Counted from the stretch's first letter, positions 8,659 through 17,990 are shown. The stretch is 64,000 nt of DNA from Roseiarcus sp963829505 (GCA_963829505.1 CAWHIL010000003.1:1612001-1676000), one strand, 5' to 3'. Notes: generated by a model not told the origin, from the letters alone. Numbers and translations are program-made.

Positions 8659-9582
8659 TTGAGTAGGCCTGACCAGGATCCCGCCGCGCCGGCCGGCGCC
8701 GAAGGCGTCGATCGCGCGCCAAGGATCTCGGTCATCCTGCCGCATTACAACGACCTCGAAAACCTTGCCGTCTGTCTCGATCTCCTCGATCGCCAGACGC
8801 TGCCGCGCGACGCCTTCGAGGTTGTGGTCGCCGACAACAACTCGCGCTGCGGGCTCGCGGCGGTGGCGTCGGCGGCGGGGACCCGCGCGCGGGTGATCGA
8901 AGCGCCGATTCAGGGCGCGGGCGAAGCGCGCAACGCCGCAGTCTCGGCGGCGCGCGGCGCGGCGCTCGCCTTCATCGATTCCGACTGCCGTCCCGAGCCG
9001 CAATGGCTCGAGCAGGGCCTCGCGGCGCTCGAGACCGCCGACATCGCCGGCGGCCGGGTCGTCGTGACGGCGCGCGATCGCAAGCGCCCGACGCCGGTCG
9101 AGGCCTTCGAGCTCGCCTTCGCCTTCAACACGCGCCGCTACGTCCTCGACCACCATTATTGCGTGACCGCGAACATGTTCGTGCGGCGCGACGTGTTCGA
9201 CAAGGTCGGACCGTTTCGCACGCTTGTGTCCGAGGACATCGACTGGGGCTGGCGGGCGACCGCCATGGGATTCCGTATGGCCTACGCGCCCGACGCGGCC
9301 GTCGAGCACCCCGCGCGGCGCGACTGGGACGAACTCATGCGCAAGTCGAAGCGCACCGCGCAGGAACTCTACAATCTCGCCGCCGAGCAGCCGCGCGGCC
9401 GCTTGCGCTGGTTCGTCCGCACTTCGGCGCTGCTGGCGACGCCCGCGACCGGCGTCGTCGAGGTTCTCATGAACCGGAATCTGCATTCCGCCCGCGAGCG
9501 CTTCGACGCCTATCGCGTCCTTCTGCGCTTCCGCGCCTGGCGGTTCGTCGAATACAACCGGCTGCTTCTGAGCGGGCGCTGA
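8659..9582 (+). CDS. Family 2 glycosyltransferase
   Basis: A 307-residue protein with a GT-A fold: ISVILPHYNDLENLAVCLD near residue 25, FIDSDCRPEP as the DxD-like nucleotide-sugar site, and SEDIDWGWRATAMGFR as the ED(x)W motif. It probably adds a sugar to a surface or lipid acceptor; the substrate is unknown. No ATG precedes the domain in frame, and a TTG at 8659 with GAGAGGGAG upstream (8640-8648) is the best start. A 3-codon ORF (ATG GGG CTT TGA, 8651-8662) ends across this TTG, so start selection may be coupled. Confidence 0.82.
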   Translation: MSRPDQDPAAPAGAEGVDRAPRISVILPHYNDLENLAVCLDLLDRQTLPRDAFEVVVADNNSRCGLAAVASAAGTRARVIEAPIQGAGEARNAAVSAARGAALAFIDSDCRPEPQWLEQGLAALETADIAGGRVVVTARDRKRPTPVEAFELAFAFNTRRYVLDHHYCVTANMFVRRDVFDKVGPFRTLVSEDIDWGWRATAMGFRMAYAPDAAVEHPARRDWDELMRKSKRTAQELYNLAAEQPRGRLRWFVRTSALLATPATGVVEVLMNRNLHSARERFDAYRVLLRFRAWRFVEYNRLLLSGR

Positions 9583-9702
9583 GGGGCGGCTCGACCAGGA
9601 GCTGCGGCGCCGCGCGTCCGGCAAGGTCCGCCATCCGCCGTTTTGCGTTGTCCGGCGGCGCGCGTTCGGCTATCACCGCCGGCTTTGCTTTCGGGACCCT
9701 TC

Positions 9703-11130
9703 ATGTCGGCCGCGCTGGACCGCACACTTTGGAGACGACGGCCGCTCGCGCGCGAGGCGCGGGCGACGCTTGCGCTCGCCTGGCCGCTGATCGCCGCCAA
9801 TCTCGCCGCGACGGTCATGACGACGACCGATTATGTGATGCTCGGCTTCCTGTCTCCCCAGGCGCTCGCGGCCGGCGCGCTCGGCTTCAATCTCTATCAG
9901 CCGATGTTCCTGCTCGGCATCGGCGTGGTCGGCGCCGCCTCGCCGATCGTCGCGGCGAAGCTCGGCGCCAACGAGCCGATGGAGGGCGTGCGGCGCTGCG
10001 CCCATCAGGCCTTTTTCTCGGCGCTCATGGTCGCCGCCGCCGCGTGGATTCTCCTGTCGCAGACGACCGCGATTCTCACGGCGCTCGGCGAGCCGCCGGC
10101 GCTCGCGCGGGACGCAGGCCGCTACATGACGGCCTTCCAGTGGGGCCTCGCGCCCAATCTCCTGTTCATAGCCGGTCGCGCCGTGTTCGCCGCGCTCGAG
10201 AGGCCGCGGCCGCCCCTGATCGCGGGGCTTGTCGCCGTCCTCGTCAACGCGCTCGCGAACTACGCGCTCATTTTCGGCAAGCTCGGACTGCCGGCGCTCG
10301 GAATCGTCGGATCGGGCGTCGCGACGACCCTGTCGCAGACGCTCCTGTTCGCGCTGCTTGCGCTCTTCGCCTGGATCGATCCGCGCATGCGGCGCCTCAG
10401 GCTCTTTCCGCTCCCCTGGCGGCCGGCGCGGGCGGAGTTCGCCGCGCTCTGGCGCCTCGGGCTGCCGATCGGCCTGACGATCGCCGCCGAGGTCGGGGTG
10501 TTCTCGGCCGCGACCCTTGCGATGGGGCTTCTCGGCGGGGCGACGCTCGAGGCGCACACGATCGCGCTTCAGATCGCGTCGCTCGCCTTCATGATCCCGC
10601 TGGGACTGGGCCAGGCGGCGTCGGTCCGAATCGGCCGCGCGTTCGGCGCGCGCGACGCCCCGGCGATCGCCCGCGCCGGCGCCGCCGCCTTCGGCCTGAC
10701 GCTCGTCTTCGCGGCGGCCTCGGCGGCGACGATGGTCGCCGCGGCGAAGCTGCTGATTGGCGCGTTTATCGCCGTCGACGCGCCCGAAAACGCCGCAGCC
10801 GTCGCAATCGCTGTCGCGATGCTCAAGATCGCGGCGATCTTCCAGGTCTTCGACGCAAGCCAGGCGACGCTCGCGGGGATGCTGCGCGGCCTGCACAATT
10901 CGCGGTGGCCGCTGCTCATCGCGCTCGTCGGCTACTGGGCGATCGGCGCGCCGATCGGCGTCGCGCTCGGGTTCGCGACCCTGCTTGGCGGCGTCGGGGT
11001 CTGGGTCGGGCTCGCAACCGGGCTCGCGGTCGTCTCCGTCCTCCTCGGCGCCCGCTGGCTCGCCAGGGCGAGGCGCGGCTTTCTCCCCGCCGCCCCGCCC
11101 GCATACGCGCAGCCTGCCGGCGGATTTTGA
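9703..11130 (+). CDS. MATE family efflux transporter (NorM-like)
   Basis: A 475-residue, very hydrophobic protein with about 12 membrane segments in two homologous halves. It contains ALAWPLIAANLAATVMTTTD and GASQATLAGMLRG-like stretches (ASQATLAGMLRGLHNSRWP) that mark the MATE/NorM family of Na+- or H+-coupled multidrug exporters. The ATG at 9703 places the first helix near residue 22. Substrates cannot be predicted. Confidence 0.9.
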   Translation: MSAALDRTLWRRRPLAREARATLALAWPLIAANLAATVMTTTDYVMLGFLSPQALAAGALGFNLYQPMFLLGIGVVGAASPIVAAKLGANEPMEGVRRCAHQAFFSALMVAAAAWILLSQTTAILTALGEPPALARDAGRYMTAFQWGLAPNLLFIAGRAVFAALERPRPPLIAGLVAVLVNALANYALIFGKLGLPALGIVGSGVATTLSQTLLFALLALFAWIDPRMRRLRLFPLPWRPARAEFAALWRLGLPIGLTIAAEVGVFSAATLAMGLLGGATLEAHTIALQIASLAFMIPLGLGQAASVRIGRAFGARDAPAIARAGAAAFGLTLVFAAASAATMVAAAKLLIGAFIAVDAPENAAAVAIAVAMLKIAAIFQVFDASQATLAGMLRGLHNSRWPLLIALVGYWAIGAPIGVALGFATLLGGVGVWVGLATGLAVVSVLLGARWLARARRGFLPAAPPAYAQPAGGF

Positions 11131-11162
11131 CCGCACCCGGCGCGCCGGGCCAGAATGGCGCC

Positions 11163-12149
11163 ATGTCGCCGCATCCCGATCCCCTGTTTGTCGATGTCGA
11201 CACCGGCATCGACGACGCCTTTGCGCTGCTCCTGGCCTGCGCCGCCGGGGACGCCGCGCTCGTCGGCGTCTCGACCGTCGTCGGCAACGTCAGTCTCGAA
11301 AGCGCGACCCGCAATACCCGGGCCGTGCTGGCGCTGGCCGGCCGGGCCGAGGTTCCCGTCGCGCCCGGCGCGGCAAATCCGCTCGCCGCCGAACCGAGGG
11401 ACGCGCGCGTCGTCCATGGGGCCGCCGGCCTCGGCTACGCAAGCCTGCCCGAGCCTCCCGAACCGCGTCACGCTCATCATGCGGTCGATGCGATGGTCGC
11501 GGCCGCTCACGCGCACGCCGGACGGCTCATTCTCGTGGCGACCGGGCCGATGACCAACGTCGCGCTTGCGGTCATGCGCGAGCCCGAGTTGCCCCGCCTC
11601 GTCCGCCGCTTCGTCATCATGGGCGGCGCTTACGCCGAGCCCGGCAACGTGACGCCGAGCGCGGAGTTCAACATCTGGCATGATCCGGACGCGGCGCGCA
11701 TCGTCTTTCGCGCCTTCGGCGGTCCGGGCGGCGCGCCGGTCGTCGCCGTCGGGCTCGACGTGACGCGCAAGACGATCCTCGACGAAGCCGACCTCGCGTC
11801 GATTTCCGCGCGCTGCGGCAACGGCCCTCGCGCGCTGGCGCTGACGACATTCCTCGTGGAATCCGCCCGCTTCTCGTTCGAGCGGATGGAGCGGCAGAGC
11901 GGGCGCCGCATCATCCTGATGCACGACCCGCTGGCGCTGGCGGCGGCGCTCGATCCCTCGCTTGTCGAAACGCGGCGCGCCGCTGTCGACGTCGAGACGA
12001 CGGGACGGCTGACCTCGGGGATGACGGTCGTCGACTGGGAGGGTCGCTGGGGCCGCCTCGCCAACGCCGACATCGCGGTGACGGTGGACGCCGAGCGGTT
12101 TCGCGAACATTTCATCGAGGCGATGGCGAGGCTGGCGAGGGGCGGCTGA
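11163..12149 (+). CDS. Nucleoside hydrolase (IUNH family)
   Basis: A 328-residue protein of normal family length. The N-terminus has FVDVDTGIDDAFALLLA, the calcium-binding DxDxxxDD motif. LVATGPMTNVALA, FVIMGGAYAEPGNVTPSAEFNIWHDPDAA and the late MHDPLALAAALDP are all hallmark stretches. It hydrolyses the N-glycosidic bond of ribonucleosides for purine/pyrimidine salvage in the cytoplasm. Base specificity is uncertain. It follows the MATE gene by 32 bases. Confidence 0.93.
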   Translation: MSPHPDPLFVDVDTGIDDAFALLLACAAGDAALVGVSTVVGNVSLESATRNTRAVLALAGRAEVPVAPGAANPLAAEPRDARVVHGAAGLGYASLPEPPEPRHAHHAVDAMVAAAHAHAGRLILVATGPMTNVALAVMREPELPRLVRRFVIMGGAYAEPGNVTPSAEFNIWHDPDAARIVFRAFGGPGGAPVVAVGLDVTRKTILDEADLASISARCGNGPRALALTTFLVESARFSFERMERQSGRRIILMHDPLALAAALDPSLVETRRAAVDVETTGRLTSGMTVVDWEGRWGRLANADIAVTVDAERFREHFIEAMARLARGG

Positions 12150-12219
12150 GGGCTCGCGGGTATTGCGAGCGGCCGGCGTGATATTGGACGGAGGCTCGAG
12201 CAATCGACTAGGATGGCTC

Positions 12220-12741
12220 GTGCTAACAATCGCGCCTTCGCGTCTTTGCGCCCTGCTCGCCCTCGTCGTCCTGTGGTGCTCGTGTGGCGCCGGCCGAGCC
12301 GCTTCGGACGATCCCGCCGGCCTCGTCGCGTCGATCTATGCGAACGGACACGAGCGCGCGGTGTGGATTCAGTGGCTGGACGCCGCACGGCGCGGCACAT
12401 GGTTCTCGGTCGCGACGACGGCGTTGTGGGGCCGTTGCGACGCGATTGCGCGGAAGACCAAAGATCAGGCCGGGCCGCTCGATTTCGACGTCGCGACGAA
12501 CTCTCAAGGCGCCGAGGTCAAGCGCGCCTCGATCAAGGTCCAGTCGCAGGGCCAAGCGCGCGCAACGGTCCTCGCGACGCTCACGCCGGACAACTGGTCG
12601 CGTCGTTCGGCGCGCGAGAACGCTATCCGGTATGAGCTTGTGCTCGAGCGCGACGGCTGGAAAATCGACGACATTCATGGCGTCGCCGAACCCAACGCCT
12701 GGTCGCTCCGAGCGTTGCTCAAATTCTATCTCACCCAATGA
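12220..12741 (+). CDS. Secreted hypothetical protein
   Basis: About 173 residues beginning with a hydrophobic export segment (CALLALVVLWCSCGAG). The C-terminal half has the strand pattern YELVLERDGWKIDDIHG seen in DUF3828-like periplasmic proteins, which is a weak match. A GTG at 12220 with AGGATGG upstream is the best start; a TTG at 12163 would give a longer, poorer N-terminus. Its stop overlaps the next start by ATGA, so the two are translationally coupled. Confidence 0.6.
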   Translation: MLTIAPSRLCALLALVVLWCSCGAGRAASDDPAGLVASIYANGHERAVWIQWLDAARRGTWFSVATTALWGRCDAIARKTKDQAGPLDFDVATNSQGAEVKRASIKVQSQGQARATVLATLTPDNWSRRSARENAIRYELVLERDGWKIDDIHGVAEPNAWSLRALLKFYLTQ

Positions 12742-13334
12742 CGGCCGGCGTCAGGGCGTGGCTCGCCTGGGTCGTTCTCGCCCTCATGTCGGGCGCGGCG
12801 CTATCCGCCGGCGCCGACCCGCTCGCCGAGTTGCGCAAGAGCTTCACGGTCGACGGCAAGCCCGTCCCGCCGGAAGTGTTCGCCGACTTCGGCGACGCCA
12901 TGCTGTCCGACAGCCGCCCGATCGTCGTCACGATCGATGCGAAGGCGGCGATCGACAGCAACCGCTACGCGGACCCGATCGCGGTCAAAGGCCGCTCGGT
13001 CGAGCAGAGCAAGGCGGGCTCGTTGAACGGCCCCGAAACGACAGGGTACGAATTCTTCGGCGCGACGGCGAACGGGCTCCTCGTCGTCGTCGCGACCTGG
13101 AGCGGCGGGGGCAGCGGGACGTTCACCTTCCTGCATGTGCTCGACGCGGCCGTCTCGTCCGCGTTCGACGACGACGGCCCCCGCTACCAGCGGCTCGATC
13201 TCACCATCCTGCGCACGGTCGGCCTCGGCGACCGCTGGAAAGGCGAGGTCTCGATCTCCGGCAATGTCATTCACATTGCGACCGCGAGCAGCCCGGCAAG
13301 CCCGCCGAAGACGATCGAAGCCGTGAGGCCTTGA
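12738..13334 (+). CDS. Secreted hypothetical protein
   Basis: A 198-residue protein with a signal peptide (1-25, GAALSAGA) and no family I recognise. It is rich in beta-strand patterns in the C-terminal half (GLLVVVATWSGGGSGTFTFL). The start overlaps the stop of the upstream secreted protein by 4 bases, so the two probably act together or are at least co-expressed in the envelope. Confidence 0.65.
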   Translation: MTAGVRAWLAWVVLALMSGAALSAGADPLAELRKSFTVDGKPVPPEVFADFGDAMLSDSRPIVVTIDAKAAIDSNRYADPIAVKGRSVEQSKAGSLNGPETTGYEFFGATANGLLVVVATWSGGGSGTFTFLHVLDAAVSSAFDDDGPRYQRLDLTILRTVGLGDRWKGEVSISGNVIHIATASSPASPPKTIEAVRP

Positions 13335-13355
13335 CGAGGGCCCGCGAAGCGCGGG

Positions 13356-13892
13356 TCAGCCCTTGGCCTTGCGGTCGCGCTCGATTCCTTCCAGCACCAG
13401 ACGGCGCGCCTCCTCGGCGTCGCCCCACCGGATGATCTTCACCCACTTGTTCGGCTCGAGGTCCTTGTAATGGGCGAAGAAGTGCTCGATCCGATTCAGG
13501 GTGATCTCGGGCAGGTCGGAATAGCTCTTGATTCCGGCGTAGCGGGGGGTGAGCTTCTCGGTCGGGACGGCGACGATCTTCTCGTCGCTGCCGCCCTCGT
13601 CCTCCATCAACAGCACCCCGACGACCGTGCAGCTCATCACGGCGCCCGGAATGATGGCCCGCGAGCTGGCGACGATGACGTCGCACGGATCGCCGTCGCC
13701 TGACAGCGTGTGCGGAATGAAGCCGTAATTGCCCGGATAGCGCATCGGCGTGTAGAGAAAGCGGTCGACGACCAGCGCGCCGCTCGCCTTGTCCATCTCG
13801 TATTTGATCGGTTCGCCGCCGATCGGCACTTCGATCACGACATTGACTTCGTACGGCGCATTCTTGCCGATCGTGATTGCGTTGAGGTTCAA
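13356..13892 (-). CDS. ppa: Inorganic pyrophosphatase (soluble, family I)
   Basis: A 178-residue protein of exact family length. It starts MNLNAITIGKNAPYEVNVVIEVP and contains the metal-binding signature DGDPCDVIV, preceded by YGFIPHTLSGD. It splits pyrophosphate into two phosphates, pulling biosynthetic reactions forward. The gene is convergent with the preceding hypothetical gene, with a gap of 21 bases. Confidence 0.96.
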   Translation of the reverse strand: MNLNAITIGKNAPYEVNVVIEVPIGGEPIKYEMDKASGALVVDRFLYTPMRYPGNYGFIPHTLSGDGDPCDVIVASSRAIIPGAVMSCTVVGVLLMEDEGGSDEKIVAVPTEKLTPRYAGIKSYSDLPEITLNRIEHFFAHYKDLEPNKWVKIIRWGDAEEARRLVLEGIERDRKAKG

Positions 13893-13965
13893 GTTCGTGT
13901 CTCCAGCCGATCCCTCGCCTTCGCGACGGACGATTTAGGTCGAGGCGAAGGACGGGCGAAAGGCG

Positions 13966-14472
13966 TCAGCTGAATGCGAAAGCGACGCGCTCCCGCTCCT
14001 GACCGCCAAAGGTCTCGTGCGCGCGTCTTATCACCTTGCCGCCGAGCCTGCGATAGAAGCCGATCGCGCGCTCGTTGTCGGCCAGCGCCCAGACGACGAA
14101 AGTTCCGTATCCGTGGCCTTCGAGATCCTTGCGGGCGGCCTCGAACATCCGCCGGCCGAAACCGCAGCCCTGGCAGGACGGCGACAGATAGAGCTCGAAG
14201 ATCTCCCCGCCATAGCCGAGCGCGGGCACGCGGTTGCGCCCGTAGCTGACATAGCCGACGACGCAATCGCCGAACTCGAGCACGAGGAGCGGCGTGCGGC
14301 GCGAAATCGCCGTGCGCCACCAGGACGCGCCCCGGCGGGCGATCATCCGCTCGAGTTCGCGACCCGGAATGACGCCGCGATAGGCTTCGCGCCACGCCTC
14401 GTCGTGCACCTCGGCGATATCGCCCTCGTCGCCCAGACGGGCCGGGCGGATGGAGATGACCGTCTCGACCAT
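13966..14472 (-). CDS. GNAT family N-acetyltransferase
   Basis: A 168-residue protein with the acetyl-CoA-binding loop GCGFGRRMFEAARKDLEGHG (R/QxxGxG/A) and late FYRRLGGKVI, both standard in GNAT enzymes. The acceptor substrate is unknown; VHDEAWREAYRGVIPGREL near the N-terminus is common in this subgroup. An ISAs1-family element inserted 85 bp upstream of the start may have separated it from its promoter. Confidence 0.85.
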   Translation of the reverse strand: MVETVISIRPARLGDEGDIAEVHDEAWREAYRGVIPGRELERMIARRGASWWRTAISRRTPLLVLEFGDCVVGYVSYGRNRVPALGYGGEIFELYLSPSCQGCGFGRRMFEAARKDLEGHGYGTFVVWALADNERAIGFYRRLGGKVIRRAHETFGGQERERVAFAFS

Positions 14473-14547
14473 GCCTCGATGTTATGTCCAGCCGCAATGC
14501 CGCCGCAAGGTCTTGACAGGCGGGGCCGTGACTTTTTTCCTCGCCGG

Positions 14548-14557
14548 CCGGGATTCC
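14548..14557. repeat. Target site duplication, left copy
   Basis: CCGGGATTCC lies directly next to the left end of the insertion sequence and is repeated exactly at 15751-15760. Confidence 0.85.
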
Positions 14558-15750
14558 CAGGGCGGAGTCCCTGAATCGTTAGCGGGAAATTAACCAGGCT
14601 GGATTCGAAAGGCGTGGGAGGGCCACGTCATGTCGCTTGGGTTTCTGGATCATATGCGGGTCGTTCCGGACCACCGGATTGTGGGGATGGTGACCTATCC
14701 CCTGGACGAGGTTCTGCTTACGACGCTTGTCGGCGTCGTGTGCGGAGCGGACGATTGGGAGGGCGTAGAGGAGGTCGCGACCGGGGCGTTGGACTGGCTG
14801 CGCTCCTTTCTGCCATTCGCCGACGGCATTGCGACGGCGCAGACCTTGCGCAAGGTGTTCCGCCTCCTGGACACGCAGGCATTGCAGCGTGGCTTTGCCG
14901 CCTGGGCCGCCTCGCTGCGGGCTGAGGCGCGAGAGGTGATCGCCGTAGACGGCAAGACCCTGCGCGGCTCGAAGACGTCGCCCGACGGCAAGGGCGCGCT
15001 GCATGTGGTTTCGGCCTACGCCACCGAGGCGGGGCTCGTTCTCGCCCAGCGCGCCGTCGATGGGAAGTCGAACGAGATCACAGCGATCCCGGAACTCCTG
15101 GACATGCTCAACCTCAAAGACGCGATCGTGACGATCGACGCCATGGGAACGCAGAAGGAGATCGCCCGGCGCGTCGTCGACAAGGGCGCGGACTACGTGC
15201 TCGCGCTCAAGGGCAACCAGACCAGCCTGCACGAGGATGCGGAAGTGTTCTTCGCCGACCCCGTCCTGGCGGCCGGTTGCGCGGCGAGCGCAGAGACCGA
15301 CGCCGGCCACGGCCGGATCGAAGAGCGCAGTTGCCGAGTTGCCGAGGCGAAGTGGCTCTCCGACCGCCATCCCGAGTGGGCGGGCCTGCGTTCGCTCGCC
15401 GCCGTCACCGCCCGACGCATCGACAAGAAGACCGGCCGCGAAAGCCTCGAAACCCGATACTGCATCACCTCCCTCGAACCCGATCCCAAGGCCATTCTCG
15501 CCGCAACGCGAGCCCATTGGGGCATCGAGAGCTTTCACTGGACGCTGGACGTGACCTTCGACGAGGACCGCTGCCGGACCCGAAAGGACGCCTCCGCGCT
15601 GAACTTCGCCGTCATCCGGCATACCGGCTACAACATCCTCGCCGCCGACGCCTCGCGCGGCTCCCTGCGGCGCAAGCGCCTCAGGGCCTGCATCGATCCT
15701 GCCTTCCGGACAAAGCTCTTCGCCGCTTAACGATTTAGGACTTCGCCCTG
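14558..15750 (+). mobile_element. ISAs1-family insertion sequence, complete
   Basis: A 1193-bp element whose ends are imperfect inverted repeats. The left end reads CAGGGCGGAGTCC and the reversed right end CAGGGCGAAGTCC, followed in both by related AATCGTTA blocks near 14574-14582 and 15729-15736. Identical 10-bp duplications of CCGGGATTCC flank it, in the range expected for ISAs1 insertions. It carries one intact transposase gene. The exact duplication argues for a fairly recent insertion that has not been rearranged. Confidence 0.88.
14630..15730 (+). CDS. ISAs1 family transposase
   Basis: A 366-residue transposase of normal ISAs1 length. The DDE catalytic core is visible: first Asp in VIAVDGKTLRGS, second Asp in IVTIDAMGTQKEIA, and Glu in WGIESFHWTLDVTFDEDRC, with ALKGNQTSLHED between. 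The N-terminal DHRIVGMVTYPLDEVL block is family-typical. No frameshift is seen, so the element is probably active. Confidence 0.95.
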   Translation: MSLGFLDHMRVVPDHRIVGMVTYPLDEVLLTTLVGVVCGADDWEGVEEVATGALDWLRSFLPFADGIATAQTLRKVFRLLDTQALQRGFAAWAASLRAEAREVIAVDGKTLRGSKTSPDGKGALHVVSAYATEAGLVLAQRAVDGKSNEITAIPELLDMLNLKDAIVTIDAMGTQKEIARRVVDKGADYVLALKGNQTSLHEDAEVFFADPVLAAGCAASAETDAGHGRIEERSCRVAEAKWLSDRHPEWAGLRSLAAVTARRIDKKTGRESLETRYCITSLEPDPKAILAATRAHWGIESFHWTLDVTFDEDRCRTRKDASALNFAVIRHTGYNILAADASRGSLRRKRLRACIDPAFRTKLFAA

Positions 15751-15760
15751 CCGGGATTCC
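15751..15760. repeat. Target site duplication, right copy
   Basis: CCGGGATTCC directly follows the right inverted repeat and matches 14548-14557 exactly. Confidence 0.85.
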
Positions 15761-15879
15761 CGCCGGGCGACGCATTCGCGCCCGATTTGGTGCATAGTCG
15801 GCGCTGTCTTGCCCGGCGCGAATCGGGACTGGAGCCGATGCAACGATGACGTCGCGTTCGACTTGGAGTTCGACTTGGT

Positions 15880-16659
15880 TTGACCGCTGCGTTCATGTCG
15901 GCGGCCGCTCTCGCCGCGTGGCCGGCCGACGCCGACATCGTCCACGCCACCTACCGTGTCTCGCTGGTCGGTCTGCCGATCGGCTTTGCCAGTCTCGACG
16001 CCGATTTGTCGCCGACGAGCTACGCGGTCCACGCGGATGCGAAGCTGACGGGGCTGGCGCGATTGCTGGCCAACGCCCGCGGCGCCTCGACCGGCAACGG
16101 CGCGATCGTCGAAGGCCGCGTGTCGCCCGAGACCTTCGCCACGACCGCCGCCAGCTCCCAGATGACGCGAACGATCCGCATGGCGCTCGCTGACAATTCG
16201 GTGAAGGGGGTCGACATCGCGCCCCCCTTCGACGAGAGGCCGGACCGGGTGCCGCTCGGGCCCCACGACGAGCAGAATATCGTCGACCCCGTCGGCGCGG
16301 TGGTCATCCCGGCCCCTGCGTCGGGCGCCATGGCGCCTCCCACGGCCTGCAATCGCAAGATCCCGATCTTCGACGGCTACACCCGCTTCGACATCGACCT
16401 CACCTATGTCGGAGAGCGCAACGCGAAGGCCAAGGGTTACGAGGGTCAGGTCGCGGTCTGCGCCGCCCGCTATGTTCCGATTTCCGGCCATGGCGCGAAT
16501 CGCGCCACGACCAAGTTCATGGCCGACAACAAGGATCTCGAAGTCTGGCTCGCGCCGATCGCCGACGACCACGTCTGGGTGCCGTTCCGTGTCTCGGTCC
16601 GCACGATGATCGGCACCACGGTCATCGAGGCGCAGGAATTCCGGGTGAACGCGAAGTAG
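15880..16659 (+). CDS. DUF3108 domain periplasmic protein
   Basis: About 259 residues, with the DUF3108 pattern from near residue 18: VHATYRVSLVGLPIGFASL at the N-terminus and KFMADNKDLEVWLAPIADD with VWVPFRVSVRT near the C-terminus. The function is unknown; members are predicted outer-membrane or periplasmic beta-rich proteins. The start is unclear. A TTG at 15880 is used, giving a signal sequence lacking the usual basic residues. Upstream there is a tandem GTTCGACTTGG (15856-15866 and 15868-15878) and an ATG at 15846, one base out of frame. Confidence 0.72.
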   Translation: MTAAFMSAAALAAWPADADIVHATYRVSLVGLPIGFASLDADLSPTSYAVHADAKLTGLARLLANARGASTGNGAIVEGRVSPETFATTAASSQMTRTIRMALADNSVKGVDIAPPFDERPDRVPLGPHDEQNIVDPVGAVVIPAPASGAMAPPTACNRKIPIFDGYTRFDIDLTYVGERNAKAKGYEGQVAVCAARYVPISGHGANRATTKFMADNKDLEVWLAPIADDHVWVPFRVSVRTMIGTTVIEAQEFRVNAK

Positions 16660-16768
16660 CAGGCGACGGGTTCCCGCTTACGCTCCGAGCCTTGGCCCGT
16701 GCAACGCCAGAGCGGGCGGCAAGCGGCGTCAGGTTTGCCAATCGTCAGCGCGCGGCTACAGAAGGAGC

Positions 16769-17990
16769 ATGGATCTCCTGCTCTTCCGCGGCCTTGGGCT
16801 CCTCGGTCTCGCGATCCTCGTCGCGCTCGCGGCTCGACGCCTGAGGCTGCCCTATACCGTCGGGTTGGTCGTCGCGGGAGCGGGGCTCGCGCTCTTTCGC
16901 GTCGATGCGGGGCTGGCGCTCACGCACGATCTGATCTTCGACATCGTCCTGCCGCCGCTCCTGTTCGAGGCTGCGCTCAATCTGCAGTGGAGCGAACTCA
17001 GGCGCGACATCGTTCCGGTGGGCGCGCTATCGACGCTGGGCGTCGGTCTCTGCGCCGCAATTGTGGCTGGCGGCCTTTATCGATTTCTGGGCTGGGGCGT
17101 CGAATTCGGCCCTTGCGTTCGGCGCGCTGATCGCCGCAACCGATCCCATCGCCGTGATCGCACTTCTGCGCGAGTCCCGGGTGAGCGGTCGCTTCAGGCT
17201 TCTGATCGAAGCCGAGAGCCTCGCAAACGACGGCGCGTCGGCGGTTCTGTTCACGCTGGTCCTGACATGGGCCTCGCAAGCGCCGGTGGACGCAGGACCG
17301 ATCGCCGCGGGGACGACCTTTCTCATCGTCGCGGGCGGCGGATTGATCGTCGGTCTCCTCGTCGGCTTTGCGGCGGTGCTCGTCGCCGGGACGTCCGACG
17401 ACTATCTGGTCGAGACGGCGCTGACGGCGGTCGCCGCCTTCGGCGCCTTTCTCATCGCGGAGAGACTGCACGCATCTGGCGTGCTGGCGACCGTCGCCGC
17501 CGGGATGGTCATGGGCAATGTCGGCGTCCTCGGGCAAAAAAGCGGGATCGGGCCGGCGCTGAGCGCGGACGGCCGCGCCTTCGTGCTTCAGTTCTGGGAG
17601 TTCGCCGCCTTCCTCGCCAATTCGCTGGTCTTCCTGCTGATCGGTTCGGCGTTGGCGACGATCGACTTCGTCCGCGAGGGCTGGCCGGCGCTGGCGCTTG
17701 CCGTTCTCCTGGCGCTCGCCGGCCGGGCAATGGCCGTCTATCCCGTCTGCCTCATCTTCTCCCGTTCGCGCTGGGCGGTGCCCCTTCGCGAGCAAAATAT
17801 GCTGTGGTGGGGAGGACTCAGGGGCGCGCTTGCGCTCGCGCTCGCCTTGTCGCTGCCCGCAAGCTGGCCCCGGCGTGAGGAGATTCTTACGCTCGCCTTC
17901 GCGGTCGTGGCCTTCTCGATCCTCGTTCAGAGCCTGACGGCGCCGTTCGCGATGCGGACGCTCGGCCTTCTGGACGCGAGCAAGCGATAG
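16769..17990 (+). pseudogene. CPA1-type Na+/H+ antiporter gene with a +1 frameshift
   Basis: The first frame (from 16769, GAAGGAG upstream) encodes the N-terminal membrane segments including LIFDIVLPPLLFEAALNL. From about 17110 the antiporter continues one frame over, with ALAFGALIAATDPIAVIALL, EAESLANDGASAVLF and WWGGLRGALALALALSLP, to a stop at 17990. Removing one base in CGGCCC (17107-17112) restores a continuous product (GWGVEF then ALAFGALIAATDP) of about 406 residues, normal for a CPA1 proton antiporter. Both halves are well conserved, so this is either a recent mutation or an assembly error. Confidence 0.85.

Noticed and set aside
17061..17120. Programmed frameshift in the antiporter gene
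   Set aside because: No slippery heptamer followed by a pseudoknot or strong stem is evident, and homologues are encoded in one frame.
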